A stretch of DNA of 41,698 nt from Alphaproteobacteria bacterium (lineage in GTDB: Bacteria > Pseudomonadota > Alphaproteobacteria > DSM-16000 > Inquilinaceae): contig JANQKE010000060.1 of the NCBI GenBank assembly GCA_028281265.1, forward strand, positions 1-41,698. Direction: 5' to 3'. The notes beneath the pieces are model-generated. The model was not told the DNA's origin and made no database searches. It saw nothing but the letters and a program-made list of their open reading frames with translations. The position numbers were made by a program, and so were the translations under genes. This document shows, piece by piece, positions 1 through 12,000 of the stretch; the first letter of the stretch is position 1, and each line of letters starts with the position of its first letter.

Positions 1-3000
1 CAGGTTGGTCGCGTCCTCGATGCCCACTGGCGGCGTGAGCACCGCCGTGTAGGTCGATCCCGAGCCCGAGAACGCCGACAGCGTCCCGCTGCCCACCGTT
101 ACGTCGTCCACCGTGAACCCGGTCACGTCCTCGGAGAAGGTGAAGGTGACCGTCGCCGTCTCCCCAGCCGCCAGAGCCGTGTCGTCCAGGCTCACCGACA
201 CCGTCGGCCGCAACGTCTCGACGGTGTAGTTCTCCGAATCCGTCGCCGCGGCCGGCGCATTGCCGGCCAGGTCGGTCCAGCCCGTCCCCACCGTCACCAG
301 GTTGGTCGCTTCCTCGGTGTCCGCGGTCGGCATGAACACCACCGTATAGGTCGATCCCGAGCCCGAGAACGCGGCCAGCGTCCCGCTGCCCACCGTCACG
401 TCGTCCACCGTGAAACCGGTCACGTCCTCGCTGAACATGAACGTCACCGTCGCCGTCTCACCGGCCAAGAGAGCCGTATCGGTCAGGCTCACCGACACCG
501 TCGGCCGCAACGTGTCCACGGTCTCGCCGGCGCCGCTGACCGCGCCATGGGTCAGATCGGCGTCGTTGCCGTCCGCATCCTGGATGGTAGCGCCGTTGAG
601 GCCGATGGCGTCGGCGGTCACCGCGATGCCGTCGGCATCGTCGCTGTCCGTCTCGGCGATCGTGTATGCGAAGGTCAGCGTCGTCGTCCCGCTGCCCGAC
701 GCGAACACCGCCTGCCGCACCGTGCCGCCGACATCGATCCCGATCGACGGCGTGCCGCCGGCGGTATCGACCGTCACCGCCTCGTCGAACGTCACCTCGA
801 CCGACACCGTATCGCCGATCCCGAAGGTCCCGTCGACGACCGACACGCCCGTGACGTCCGGCACGCTGTCGACCGTGACGGTCGCACTCTCACTCGCCGT
901 GGAATAGGCCGTGGTGCCGCCGTTGGTCCCGACATCGACGCCCGTGGTGCCGGTCACGTTGCTGTCGGTCCGGTCCCAGGCGCGGAAGGTGATCGTCGCG
1001 GTGCCGTTATAGTCGGCATCGGGGACGAACCGGACCAGGTCATCGGCCGTGTCGGTCAACAGCACCGCCGCGCTGTCGGACACCGTACCGAAAGCCGTCC
1101 AGCTCGACCCGCCATCGGTCGAGTACTGCCAGGTGCCGTTGGCGTCATCGACCGCGGTGACCGCGATCCCCTCGACCGCCCCGGCATCGGGGTCGCTCAC
1201 CAGCCCGCCGGTCAGCGCCGATACCAAGGTCCCCGACGGGTCGGTCGCGTCCTCGGCGATCCCCGTCAGCGTCGGATCGGTACTGGTATCGAGCACCGGC
1301 GCATCGTTGGTCGGGGTGATCGAGACCACGGTCTGGTTGGTGCCGCCGGTCTCCAGGGTGCCGTCGGAGAAGGTCCAGTCCAGGGTCACATCGGACGGCG
1401 GAGCGTCCGAACCGTTAGCGTAGGCGATCGCCTGCAGCACGCCGTCGACGATCGCCGCGGTGGCGTTGCCGTTGAAGGTCAGCACCAGGGTGCCGCCCGA
1501 GTTGGTGGTTACCGTGCCGACCGTGGTGCCGTCATAGGTGAAGCCCTGACCCTCGGTCAGCGTCCCGAGCAGACCGGAGCCCGAGAACAGATCCTCGGCA
1601 TCCGCCCCGCCGGTACGGGCAAGGGTGACGCTGGCGCCGTCATAGGTGTCGGCGGCGTCGAGTTCCGGATCGGCGACGGTCACATCACCGTCCAGCACCA
1701 CGGCGGGATCGCCTTCGGTGAAGCTCGGCGTGCCGTCGAGACCGGAGAAGCTCGGCGCCTCCTGCTCATTCAGGGCGGAAACGGTGACGGCGGCCGATCC
1801 GGTGCGGCCGGTCGCGTCGGTCACCTGGACCGTCAGCGTGAAGCTGGTGGGCGCGATATCGGCGTCGTTCGCGGCTCCGGCCGCCCCGGCGGCGGTCAGG
1901 GTGATCACCCCGTTGCCGTCGATGGCGAAGAAGCCCGAGGCATTGCCGGCGGTGATCTGATAGCCGGTGACCGCATTGGCCTCGGTCACCTGCACCTGGC
2001 CGATCACCGTGTCGGCGGCGGCGTTCTCCGGGAAGGTCAGGGTCTGGCCCGGGTTCACGACCGGATCGGTGGTGTCGACGGTATAGGCCTGACCACCGGT
2101 GAAGCCCGCCGCGACGGCGTTGCCGGCGGCATCGGTGATGCCCGTGCCGCCGGCCTTGAGATCGACGCTCACCGTCCCGTCGCCGGAGGCATTGGCGACG
2201 GTGACCGTGTAGACCGAGCCGGAGCCGGTGACGCTGATATCGGCATCGCCGTTGGCGGTGGTCACGCCGGCCGCATCCAGGGTGAAGTCCGCGGCGTCAA
2301 CCCCCGTCACGTCCTCGCTGAAGGTCACGGTGAAGGACAGGCTGCCGGCATCCGTCACGGCATCCCCGGTGCGGGTGATCGCCGTCACCGCAGGTGCCGT
2401 GGTGTCGACGGTGAACTGCTGCCCCGTCACCCCACCGGCGAGCGCGTTGCCGGCGGCATCGGTGATCCCGGTGCCGCTCGCGTCGAGGTCGATCCCCAGC
2501 GTGCCGTTGCCGCCGACCCCCGTCACGGTGACGGCATAGACGCTGTCGGACACAGGTGTGACCGTGCCGATGCTCGCCCCGGCGGCCAGGCTGCCGGTCA
2601 GGGTGAAATCGGCGGCGTCGACGCCACTCACCGCCTCGTCGAAGACCAGGGTGAAGCTGAGCGTGCCGTCATTGGTCGGGGAGCTTTCGGCCCGCACCAG
2701 CGCGGTGGCGGTCGGCGCCGTGGTGTCGACGGTGAAGCTTTCCGTCGCCGTCTCGGTCAGGTCGTTGCCGGCGAGATCGGCAATGTCCGTCGACGCGAGC
2801 AGGGTCAGGACATAGTCGCCCTCACCCGTCGTCACGCCCGACAGATCCAAGGTATAGGTGTCGCCCGACCCCGACACGGTCAGGCCGGTCAGCGCGACGC
2901 CGTTGCCGTCCCTGGTCAGGGTGAAGTCACCGATATCGACGTTCTGCACCGCCTCGCTGAAGGTGACGGTCACGATGCCGGCATTGGTGTTGGTCGGGTC

Positions 3001-6000
3001 GGTGACGGGAGAGAGGGAGACCGTCGGCGCGGTGGTGTCCAGCTGGCCGGTGATGAAGTTGTAGGTGGTGGTGTCGGACACCGCCGCGATGGGGTTGCCG
3101 GCCGCATCGACCACCGAGCCGGCGTCGAACTGCACCGCGTACCGGTTGGTCGCGGCCAGGTCGGAACCGGGATTGACGGTCACGGTCGAGCCGCTGACGC
3201 TGATGCTTCCCGGCGGCGTGCCGTCGCCGATGCCGGTGGCGATATTGAACGTCTCCACCACCGTGCCGCCGGCGGTGACGTCGATCAGCGTCACCGAGCC
3301 GGTGCCGGCCGCTATCGCCTCGTCGAAGGCGATCTGCAGGTCGCTGTTGGTAGCCACCCCGGTCGCCCCGTCGGCCGGCTGCGAGCCCGCACCGTCGACC
3401 GACGCGGCCGTGGTGTCGAGGGTCACGGTCAGGGCTGACGACTCGGTGCCGGCATTGCCCACCGCGTCGGTGATCCGGGCACTGATCGCCTTGTCGCCGT
3501 CACTGCCGAGATCACCGTCGGTGACCGCCAGGTCGACGAACCCGTTGGTGATGTCGGTGCCGGTCAGGACCCCCGTCACCGGTGTGGTGAGGCTCGCCCC
3601 ACCCAGCAGCAGCTCGACCGTATCGCCGGCCAGGGCACCGGTCCCGGACAGGGACACCCGGAAGGTCGGCGCGGTGGCGTTGGTCAGGTCGTCGCCGGTC
3701 GACCCCCCGGTATCCGAGCCGTCGACCAGGTCGGGGGCGGCCGGGGCGACGGGGGCGGTATTGTCGAGGGTGTACTGCTCTCCACCGGTAAAGCCGCCAT
3801 CGCCGGCGCCGGTGGTCCCGGCCCCGCCCAGGGCGATCCCGGTGCCGGAACTGATGATGCTGTCGTTGTCGACGACGTCCAGACCGACCGCGCCGTCCAG
3901 CGATCCGAGATCTCCGCCCGACACGGTCACCGTATAGGTGATGTTGTCGGTGGTCTGAACGTCGGTGACCGTGGCGGTGCTGCCGGTGACGGAGAAGTCG
4001 TCGGCCGTAACACCGGTGACCGCCTCACTGAAGGTGACGGTGAAATCGAGGCTGTCGGCGTTGGTCGGATTGCCGCCGGCGCGCGTTACGCTGACCACGT
4101 CCGGCACGACGGCGGCGAAGGTGATGGTGGTGTCGCCGCCGTCATCGGTCACGGTGAAGTCCAGAGCGGTGCCCGGATTGCCCGTCAGGGTCAGGGTCAG
4201 CTCGGCATCGTTCGGCGCACCGAACATGTCGAAGAAGAAGGTACCGCCGTCGCTGGAGAAACTGCCATTGGCCTCCGACCGCCCGACCAGATCGCGGATG
4301 AGGATCACGTCGCCGGCCTCCAGATCGGTGATCGTGTCGGCATCGGCGATGCTGCCATTATAGACGAAGGCGTCGTTGCCGGCGCCACCGGTCAGGGTGT
4401 CGGTGCCCGCATCGCCGGCTAGCAGGTCGTCACCGTCACCGCCGTCCAGGATGTCGTCGGCCCCCTCCCCCGACAACCAGTCCGGATCCGCACCGCCCCG
4501 TATGGTGTCCGCGCCGGCCGAGCCGGTCACGAACTGAAAACCGGCCGAGCCGGTGATCGAGAACCCGTCACTGGCAGGATCGGCGGCGGTCAGCGTCTTA
4601 CTGGTCGCAGCGGCGGCCGTCAGGGTGACGGTCTCGCTGCCCCCAACCGTGGTCTGCAGCGTCGTCACACCGGACAGGTTGCCGCCGCCCAAGGTGACCG
4701 AGGCATCGGCGGCGACCGCCAGGATCTCAATTTCGGTCAGGGTCGCGCCGTCGATATTCGCCCCGTTGCCGAGCAGGACCGTGTCGGCGACGGCCCCCTG
4801 CCCGGTCAGCGTGCCGGTATAGGTCAGCGTGCCGAGATCGAAGGTGACGGCATCGGTGGTGGTGCCTGAGGTCACGGTGACGTTGACATCGGCCTGGGTG
4901 ACCGTGATCGTCCTTGTGTTGGTGCTGTCATCCTCGACGAGGAAGCTCTCGACATGGGCGAGGGTGCTGAAATCGCCGTCGCCGACGACCGTGATGGTCT
5001 CGCTGCCGGTGGCGGTGATGGTGCCGGTGAACTGGGCGAGCTGGCTGGCCGAGATGGTGACGCTCGCGTCCGCGGCCAGGGTCAGGTTCTCGAACCCGCT
5101 GACCGTGGCGCCGGAGATGTTCGCCCCGTTGGCCAGCACCAGCGTGTCGCCGCTGCCGGCCCCGCCGCTCAGCGTCCCGGTCACGGTGCGCCCGCCGACA
5201 TCGACCGTGTCGTCACCGCTGCTGCCGGTGACGTTCTGGGCGTCGGCGCCGAGGGTGATGCTGTTGGCCACCCCGAGCACATAGGTCTCGATATCGGCGT
5301 CGCCGGTGAACCCGTCGGTCGCCGCCGAGATCGTGATCTGGTTGGTGCCGGTGCCGGCGATCCCGGTGAAGGCGTCGTGCTGCGCCTCGCTCATCGTGAC
5401 CGAGGCACCGGCACCGACCTCGAGCTGCTCGAACGCCGTGACCGTCGCGCCGTCGAGGCTGACGCCGTCGGTCAGCACCAGGGTGTCCGTGCCGCCGCCG
5501 CCGTCGATCGTCGAGCCCGCGACATGGGCGGCGTTCGCGATCGTCAGCGTATCGTCCCCGGCCCCGAAGACGATCCCGGGGGTCAGATTGGCGCCGGTGG
5601 TGGTGTCGAACCCGGCGCCGGCGGTGGTGGCGGATGTGAGCTCGGTGACGGTGATCCCCCGTGTCACGGGGTCGGAGGATTCTCCGAACGGCCCCTCCTC
5701 GGTCACCTGGAAGCTGATCGACCGGGTCTCCCGGGTGCCGCCGGCGGTCGGATCGGCGGAGGACGAGGAGAAGGTCACCGACCGCAACGCGGTCTGGAGC
5801 TCGGCGAGCGTCCCGCTTCCCGACAGCGTCAGCGTGAAGGTGGCGGCGTCGTAGTTCACCGAGAACGGACCCGGCGTGCCGGCCGCCAGCGTGTCGCCGG
5901 CGACACCGCTGGCGATCGTCACCGTGGCCCCGGCGAAGGTCGTCGTGTCCGGGTCGGTGATGGTGACGGACGAGAACACCGTCGCGGCCGAGCCGCCTTC

Positions 6001-9000
6001 GGTATACGGGTCGCCGGACCCGGATGTCGGGCTCAGTTGCGGCAGGTCGTTGATCGCGTTGATATTGATGGCGCCGCTGCCGACCTGCTCATTCACCGTC
6101 CCGTCATTGACGAAGAGGGTGAACGTCGCGGCATTGTTGCCGCTGACGTCCTGAGCGCCGGTGTAGCGCAGGTTCGCCAGGCCGTCGAAATAGGCGTTCA
6201 CATCCGTGACCGACCCTTGCAGCGTCAGGGTGTCCGTACCCTGTCCGCTCGCCGTCACCCCAGTGCCGACGCCGGAGCCGTCCGAAACCTGCGAAAAGGT
6301 CCCCGACGACACCGTGACGGTCACCGTGACCGGATCGTCGTCGGCATCGGCGATGGTGACGGTGGAGATGTTGAACGTGCCTTCCATATCCTCAAGGAAG
6401 GTGATGGACCCAGGCACGCCCGACGCCGTCGGCGCGTTGTTGGGGGGAGGCCCGATATCGCCTTCTGAGTAGGTCGTGTTTTGGCTCTGCACCCAGTTCG
6501 TGAGCGTATGCAGACTCGCCAGGAACGCCGCGCGGTCGGTGACGTCCAGCGAACCCTGGTAGGCGTTGTTGTCCCGCTCCGGCAGCAGACCGAAGGCCGA
6601 GCCCGCGCCGCCGCTGGTCTGCACCGCGGTCAGGATGTTGGTGGCTCCGCCGCTGTCGCCGGGAAGACCGGACAGATCTGCGTCGTTCGATTTTGTGAGC
6701 GACTCCTCCCACGGGCCGTCGGCGTTGAAGCCGTAGATCAGTGTCGGGGTGCTGGCGGCGACGGCATCCGAGGTCTGGTAGATGATGATCTGATCGCCAC
6801 TAAAACTCAGGGGGCTCTGACCGAAATCACCGGACACGGTGCCGGCATCGCCGCCGCCCTCGCGGGTGATGGTGGCGCCGGAACCGCTGTCGCTGAGGTC
6901 GTCGAAGTGCAGGATGGTCCCCGCCGGGATCACCGTCCCGGGCGTCGTCCAGGTGATCGTGCCATCAAAGCGGGAGTTCATAAAACCGTTGCCGTTGGTC
7001 AGCCACCCGCGGTCGGTCACGAAGATCGTACTGTTCGCCGGGATGTCGACGGTGGTCATCAGGGAGAAGTCTTCGGCTCCGTCGGCGTTGTACCGGACCA
7101 CGACGATGTCGTTCTGCGCCAGATTGACCGAACTGGCCGCGGCGCCGATGCGGACGGTGACGTCGTTGTCGGCGGAGGTTCCGCCATCGCCATCGGTCAG
7201 CACGATCCGGACCGTGCGGTCCCCGTCCGGCGCCCCGGAGGGATCGAGGACCGTATGACCCAAGGCCCCGATGAGCTGGGCGACCAGCTCCGGGGTGGCG
7301 TTGGCGTTCAGATTGAACGTCTTGCTGGTGGCCACCGCTCCGTCGGTGTCGAAATTCGCGATATGGGTGCCGGCGACCAGGACGCGGTTTCCGGCCTGGG
7401 TGCCATCCGGAAAGGTGACGCCGTTGTTCGGCGTAACCAGACCGACGCCTTCACGGGTCTGGGCCCCGGCGACGAGGGACACCGTCAGCGTACCGCCGTC
7501 GAAATTCGCGGAATCGCTATCCGTGATGGAGACGTTGCCGCCGGCGTCGAGCAGCGTGTTGGACGAGGCCGCACCATCCGACGTCACGATGTCGCCGTCC
7601 AGATCGGCGATCACCGGGGCGACGTTCGCCGGGCCGGCGGCCTCGACGACGATATCGTTCAAGCCGATGAAGGTTGGGATGGCGGCGGGGAAATCTTTCG
7701 AGGTGATGCGGACTTCGTCGACGGCCTGGAAATTGGTGGCCGTCAGCTCGTCCCCGGTGTTCACCGTCGACCGCGTATTGGCAACGATGGTGACCTGGTC
7801 GCTGCCTTGGGAGACGCCGTTCTCGAACCCTTCGATCGTCAGGGTCTGGTTCTGGGTGCCGGTATTGAGCTCCAGCGAGGTCAGGTCGAAATCCGTCCCG
7901 TCCGAGGACCGGATGATCCAGGTGAAGACCCCGATCGCGGCCGGATCGCTGCTGGTCAGGGAATCATTGTAGGCTTGGGTTCCACTACTGGTGATGAACA
8001 CATTTTCGCCGGTGGGATTGGCCGTGCCGTTGGCGATCAGGACTTCTATCGTCAGCCCGGGAATGTCGGTACTGCCCGCCTCGCCATCGGTTGCCTGCGC
8101 TCCCAAATTGGCGTTGTTCCCCGCCCAGGTCAGCGTCGTCGGCGCCAACACCCCGGCGAACGCGGCTTGGGCCTGAGGACTGACGACGACGCCCGCCTCC
8201 ACGGTCCCGACCGTCGCCTCCAGCACCCAGTCACCGCCGAGCCAGGACGAGCCGGTCAGGTCGTCCGACGCGGCGACGTCCGCGCCGGTCAGTGCCGCGA
8301 TCTGCTCGATGAAGGCGACGCCGGTCCGGTCTTCGGCCACCTCGCAGCCATAGAGCAGCAGGTCGCCGCCGGCGGACAGCGCGGCCCCCCAGCCGGTCAC
8401 GGCGTCGGCATGGTCGGCCAAGGTCCCGGCGGTCAGCGTCTCCGCCCCGAGATGGAGCGCCCCGACCCCGCCATGGGAGATCAGGTGGACCGCACCGAGA
8501 TCCGCGTAGCCATCCAGAATCGTCGAGATCTGCCCGATGGCGCTGGAGCCCGCATCGAGCAGCCAGACATCGACATCCGGGCCCAGCCCGTCGAGCAGGG
8601 TGGCGATGCCGGGCACGCGGCTGTCGATGATCACGACCTCCGCCGGCGTGCCTTCGGCCTCGACCAGCTTCTGGGTGCCGTCCCGGTTGACGCCATCCAG
8701 GGTGGCGAGCGTCGCCTCGTCCACCGCCCCCTGGTCCAGCAGCACCCCGCCCAGGGTGTAGACCTGGCCCGAGGTGACGGTCGCGGTGCTGGCGTTGCCG
8801 GCGGCATCCGTCGCCGAGCCGATGAAGTCGAGCCGCACGGTCGCGCCTACGCTGCCGTTCACATCGGCCACGGTGACGTCGATGACGGTGCCGCCGGTGG
8901 CACTCAGGCTGATCGCCCCGGTGGTGGCCCCGCCGGTGACCGTGGTGTCGAAGTCGCTCGCGTCCAGGCCGCTGACCGGTTCGTCGAACGTCACCCGGAA

Positions 9001-12000
9001 GACCAGATCGCTGTCGCTGCCGGTCTGCTGGTCGACCAGCGCCCGGGTGATCGCGGTGACCGTCGGCAGCGTGGTGTCGACGGTGTAGGCTTCGTCGGCC
9101 GCGGGGTCGGTGCCGCCGAAGGCCGTCCCCGACAGGTCGGTGATGTCCTGGCCGCCGGCGAAGTCGAGCCCCAGCGTGCCGTCGCCGGCGACATCGATGA
9201 CGGTCACGGTGATCAGGGTGCCGCTGGCCGTACTGACAGAGCCGATCGTACCGGTCGCGGTGCCCGTGGTGGCGAGGGTGAAATCGGCGGTGTCGACGTT
9301 CTCCACCGCCTCGTCGAACACCACGTCGAAGGTCAGGGTGGCGACGTTGGTGTCGGCATCGCCGGTACGCAGGATGGCCACGGCGGCAGGGGCGCCGTCG
9401 TCGATCGTGTAGACCTCGTCGGCGGTCGTGGGCGCGGCCGGGGTCAGGCGGTTGCCGATCGAATCGGTCAGGGTGGCGCCGGTGGCGAGATCGAGGCCCA
9501 GGGTGCCGTCGCCGGACACGCCGGTGACGGTGACGATCAGGGCCGCCGTGCCGCCGCCGGTGACGGTGGCGATGGTCCCCGTCGCCGTGCCGGTCGTGGC
9601 GAGATCGAAATCCGCGGCATCCGCACCGTCCACGGCCTCGCTGAACACGGCCAGGAACTGCACGCTGTCGGCCGTGGTCGTCTCGTCGGTGCCCAGGCGG
9701 ACGAACGACATCAGGGTCGGCGCGTCGCGGTCGACCCGATAGGTCTGGTCGTCCGTAGGCTCGGCGGTCGGCAGGGCGTTGCCGGTCGGGTCGGTGATGT
9801 CCTGGCCCGCGGCCAGGTCGATCCCCAGCGTCCCGGTGCCGGTGACGCTGGACACGGTGACCGTGTACTGCGCCCCGCTGCCGGTGACCGACAGCACTGG
9901 ATTCGCGATCGCGGTACCGGTCCTGGTCAGCTCGAAATCCCCGGCCGAAACGCCGGTGACCTCCTCGCTGAACGTCACGGTGAACGCCAGCGTGTCGGCG
10001 TTGGTGTCCTCCGCGGCCGGGGTGGAGCGCTCGATCGCCAGCAGGCTCGGCGCGGTCGTGTCCGCCAGGCCCGAGACGAAGCTGTAGGTCGTCGTATCGG
10101 CGATCGCGCCGATCGGATTGCCGTTGGTGTCCTCCAGAGCGCCGGCCGAGATCTGGATCGCATAGCGGGTCGCCCCGGCCAGGTCGGCGCCGGGATCGAC
10201 CGTCATGGTCGACCCGCCGATGCTGATCGACCCGCCCTTGTCGCCGTTGAGCGTGGCGACGTCGAACGTCTCGACCACCGATCCGCCATTGGTGACGTCG
10301 ACCAGCGTGATGGTCCCCGACGCACCGGCCAGGACCGTCTCGCTGAACGCCAGCCCGATGTTGCCGGCGGGCACATGCCCGGCCGAGCCGCCCGCCGGCG
10401 TGGACCCCGCCGCATCGATGGTCGGCCCCAAGGTGTCGAGGGTGATGGTATCCGTCGCCGCCGTGGACCGGTTGCCGGCGGCATCGGTCTGGGTCACCGA
10501 CACCGTCAGCCGCCCGTTGTTCAGCCCACTGATATCCAGCTCCGCCCCCGTGAGCGTCCATGCCCCCGTCCCATCGGCCACCACCTGCGCGGTCACCGGC
10601 AGGTTCGCACCGTCGTCGATCGACACGTCCACCGTCGCGTTCGCTTCCGCCCCGCTGCCGGCGATCAGCACATCGGCGGCCTCCGCCGCGTTGACGACGT
10701 CGTCACCTTCGATCGGCGCGGTGATCGTCGGTGCCGTCGGCGTGGTGTTGTCGAGGGTGTAGGTCGGCTGATCGGTGCCGGTCGGGCCGGTGCCGGTCAG
10801 CGCGTTGCCGGCCCCATCCGCGATATCCTGGCCGCCGGCGAAGGACAGGGTGACGTCGCCGTCGAGGTCGGCGAGGTCGCCGCCGCCGAGCGTCACCCGC
10901 CAGGTGTTGCCGCCCTGGTCGATGACCGACTGGATGGTGGCCGTGGTCCCGCTGACGGTGAAGTCGCCGGTGCCGATGCCGGTGACCGTTTCGCTGAAGG
11001 TGACGTCCCACACCAGGGTGTCGGCGTTGGTCGGCGTGGTCGTCGGGGACTGCCGGACGATGCTGGTCACCGTCGGGCGGGTGGTGTCGACCGTCTCGCC
11101 GGAGCCGGTGACCGCACCATGGGTCAGATCGGCGTCGTTGCCGTCGCCATCCTGGATGATGCCGCCGTTCAGGCCGATCGCATCGGCGGCGATCGCGATG
11201 CCGTCGGTGTCGTCGCCATCCGCCTCGACGATCGTGTACTCGAAGGTCAACGTGGTCGAGTTGCTGCCCGAGACATAGGTCGCCTGGCGCAGCGTGCCGC
11301 CGACATCGATCCCGACGGACGGGGTGCCGGTCACGGTGACGGCCTCGTCGAAGCCCACCGTCACCGTGATCGTGTCACCGATGCCGAAGGTGCCGTCGGC
11401 CACGGACAGCGAGGTCACGTCCGGAGCGGAGGCGAGCGCGATCGTCGCCGTGGCGGCGGGGGAGGAGGCGGCCAGCCCGTCGTTCATGGTGTACTGGAAC
11501 GTCGCCGCGGTCGGGCTGTTCACGTCCGCGGCGGGCGCGAACCCCAGGCGGTTAGCGGTGATGTCGGAGACGGCGATCGTCTGGCCGACCGTGATCGCCT
11601 CGCCCGCGTCGAGAACGCCGTTGTCGTTGGCGTCCAGGAACAGCGTGCCCCCGGCGGGGTTCGGCAGGGCCGTGATCGTGATCGACTGGATCGGATCGGT
11701 TTGCGCGTCGGCGTAGTTCAGGTCCGCCACGCCGATGATCAGGACCCGGTCCTCGGTGCCGTCGATGGTCGGGTCGGCGCTGACGGTCGGCGCGCTGTTG
11801 ACCGTGGCGACCACGTCGTTGCCGTCGCCGCCGGCCTGGTCGATCCGGGCGACGTCGCCGCCGATGGCGACCGAGGCGGTGGCCGCGTCCAGGGCCGTGT
11901 TCGGGTTGGTGACCGCATCGGTCCCGTCATTGGCGATCAGCGTGAAGCCGTCGTTCGGCGAGGCGTCGAAGGCGTTCACCTCGGTCAGGCTCACCGTGGC

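Noticed and set aside
8231-10561. A 776-codon minus-strand frame overlapping the second DUF4347 region
   Set aside because: It is in a different frame from DUF4347 and the Ig-like repeats, and its product is Arg/Gly/His-rich without features. It is a shadow, and so does not show a separate second gene.
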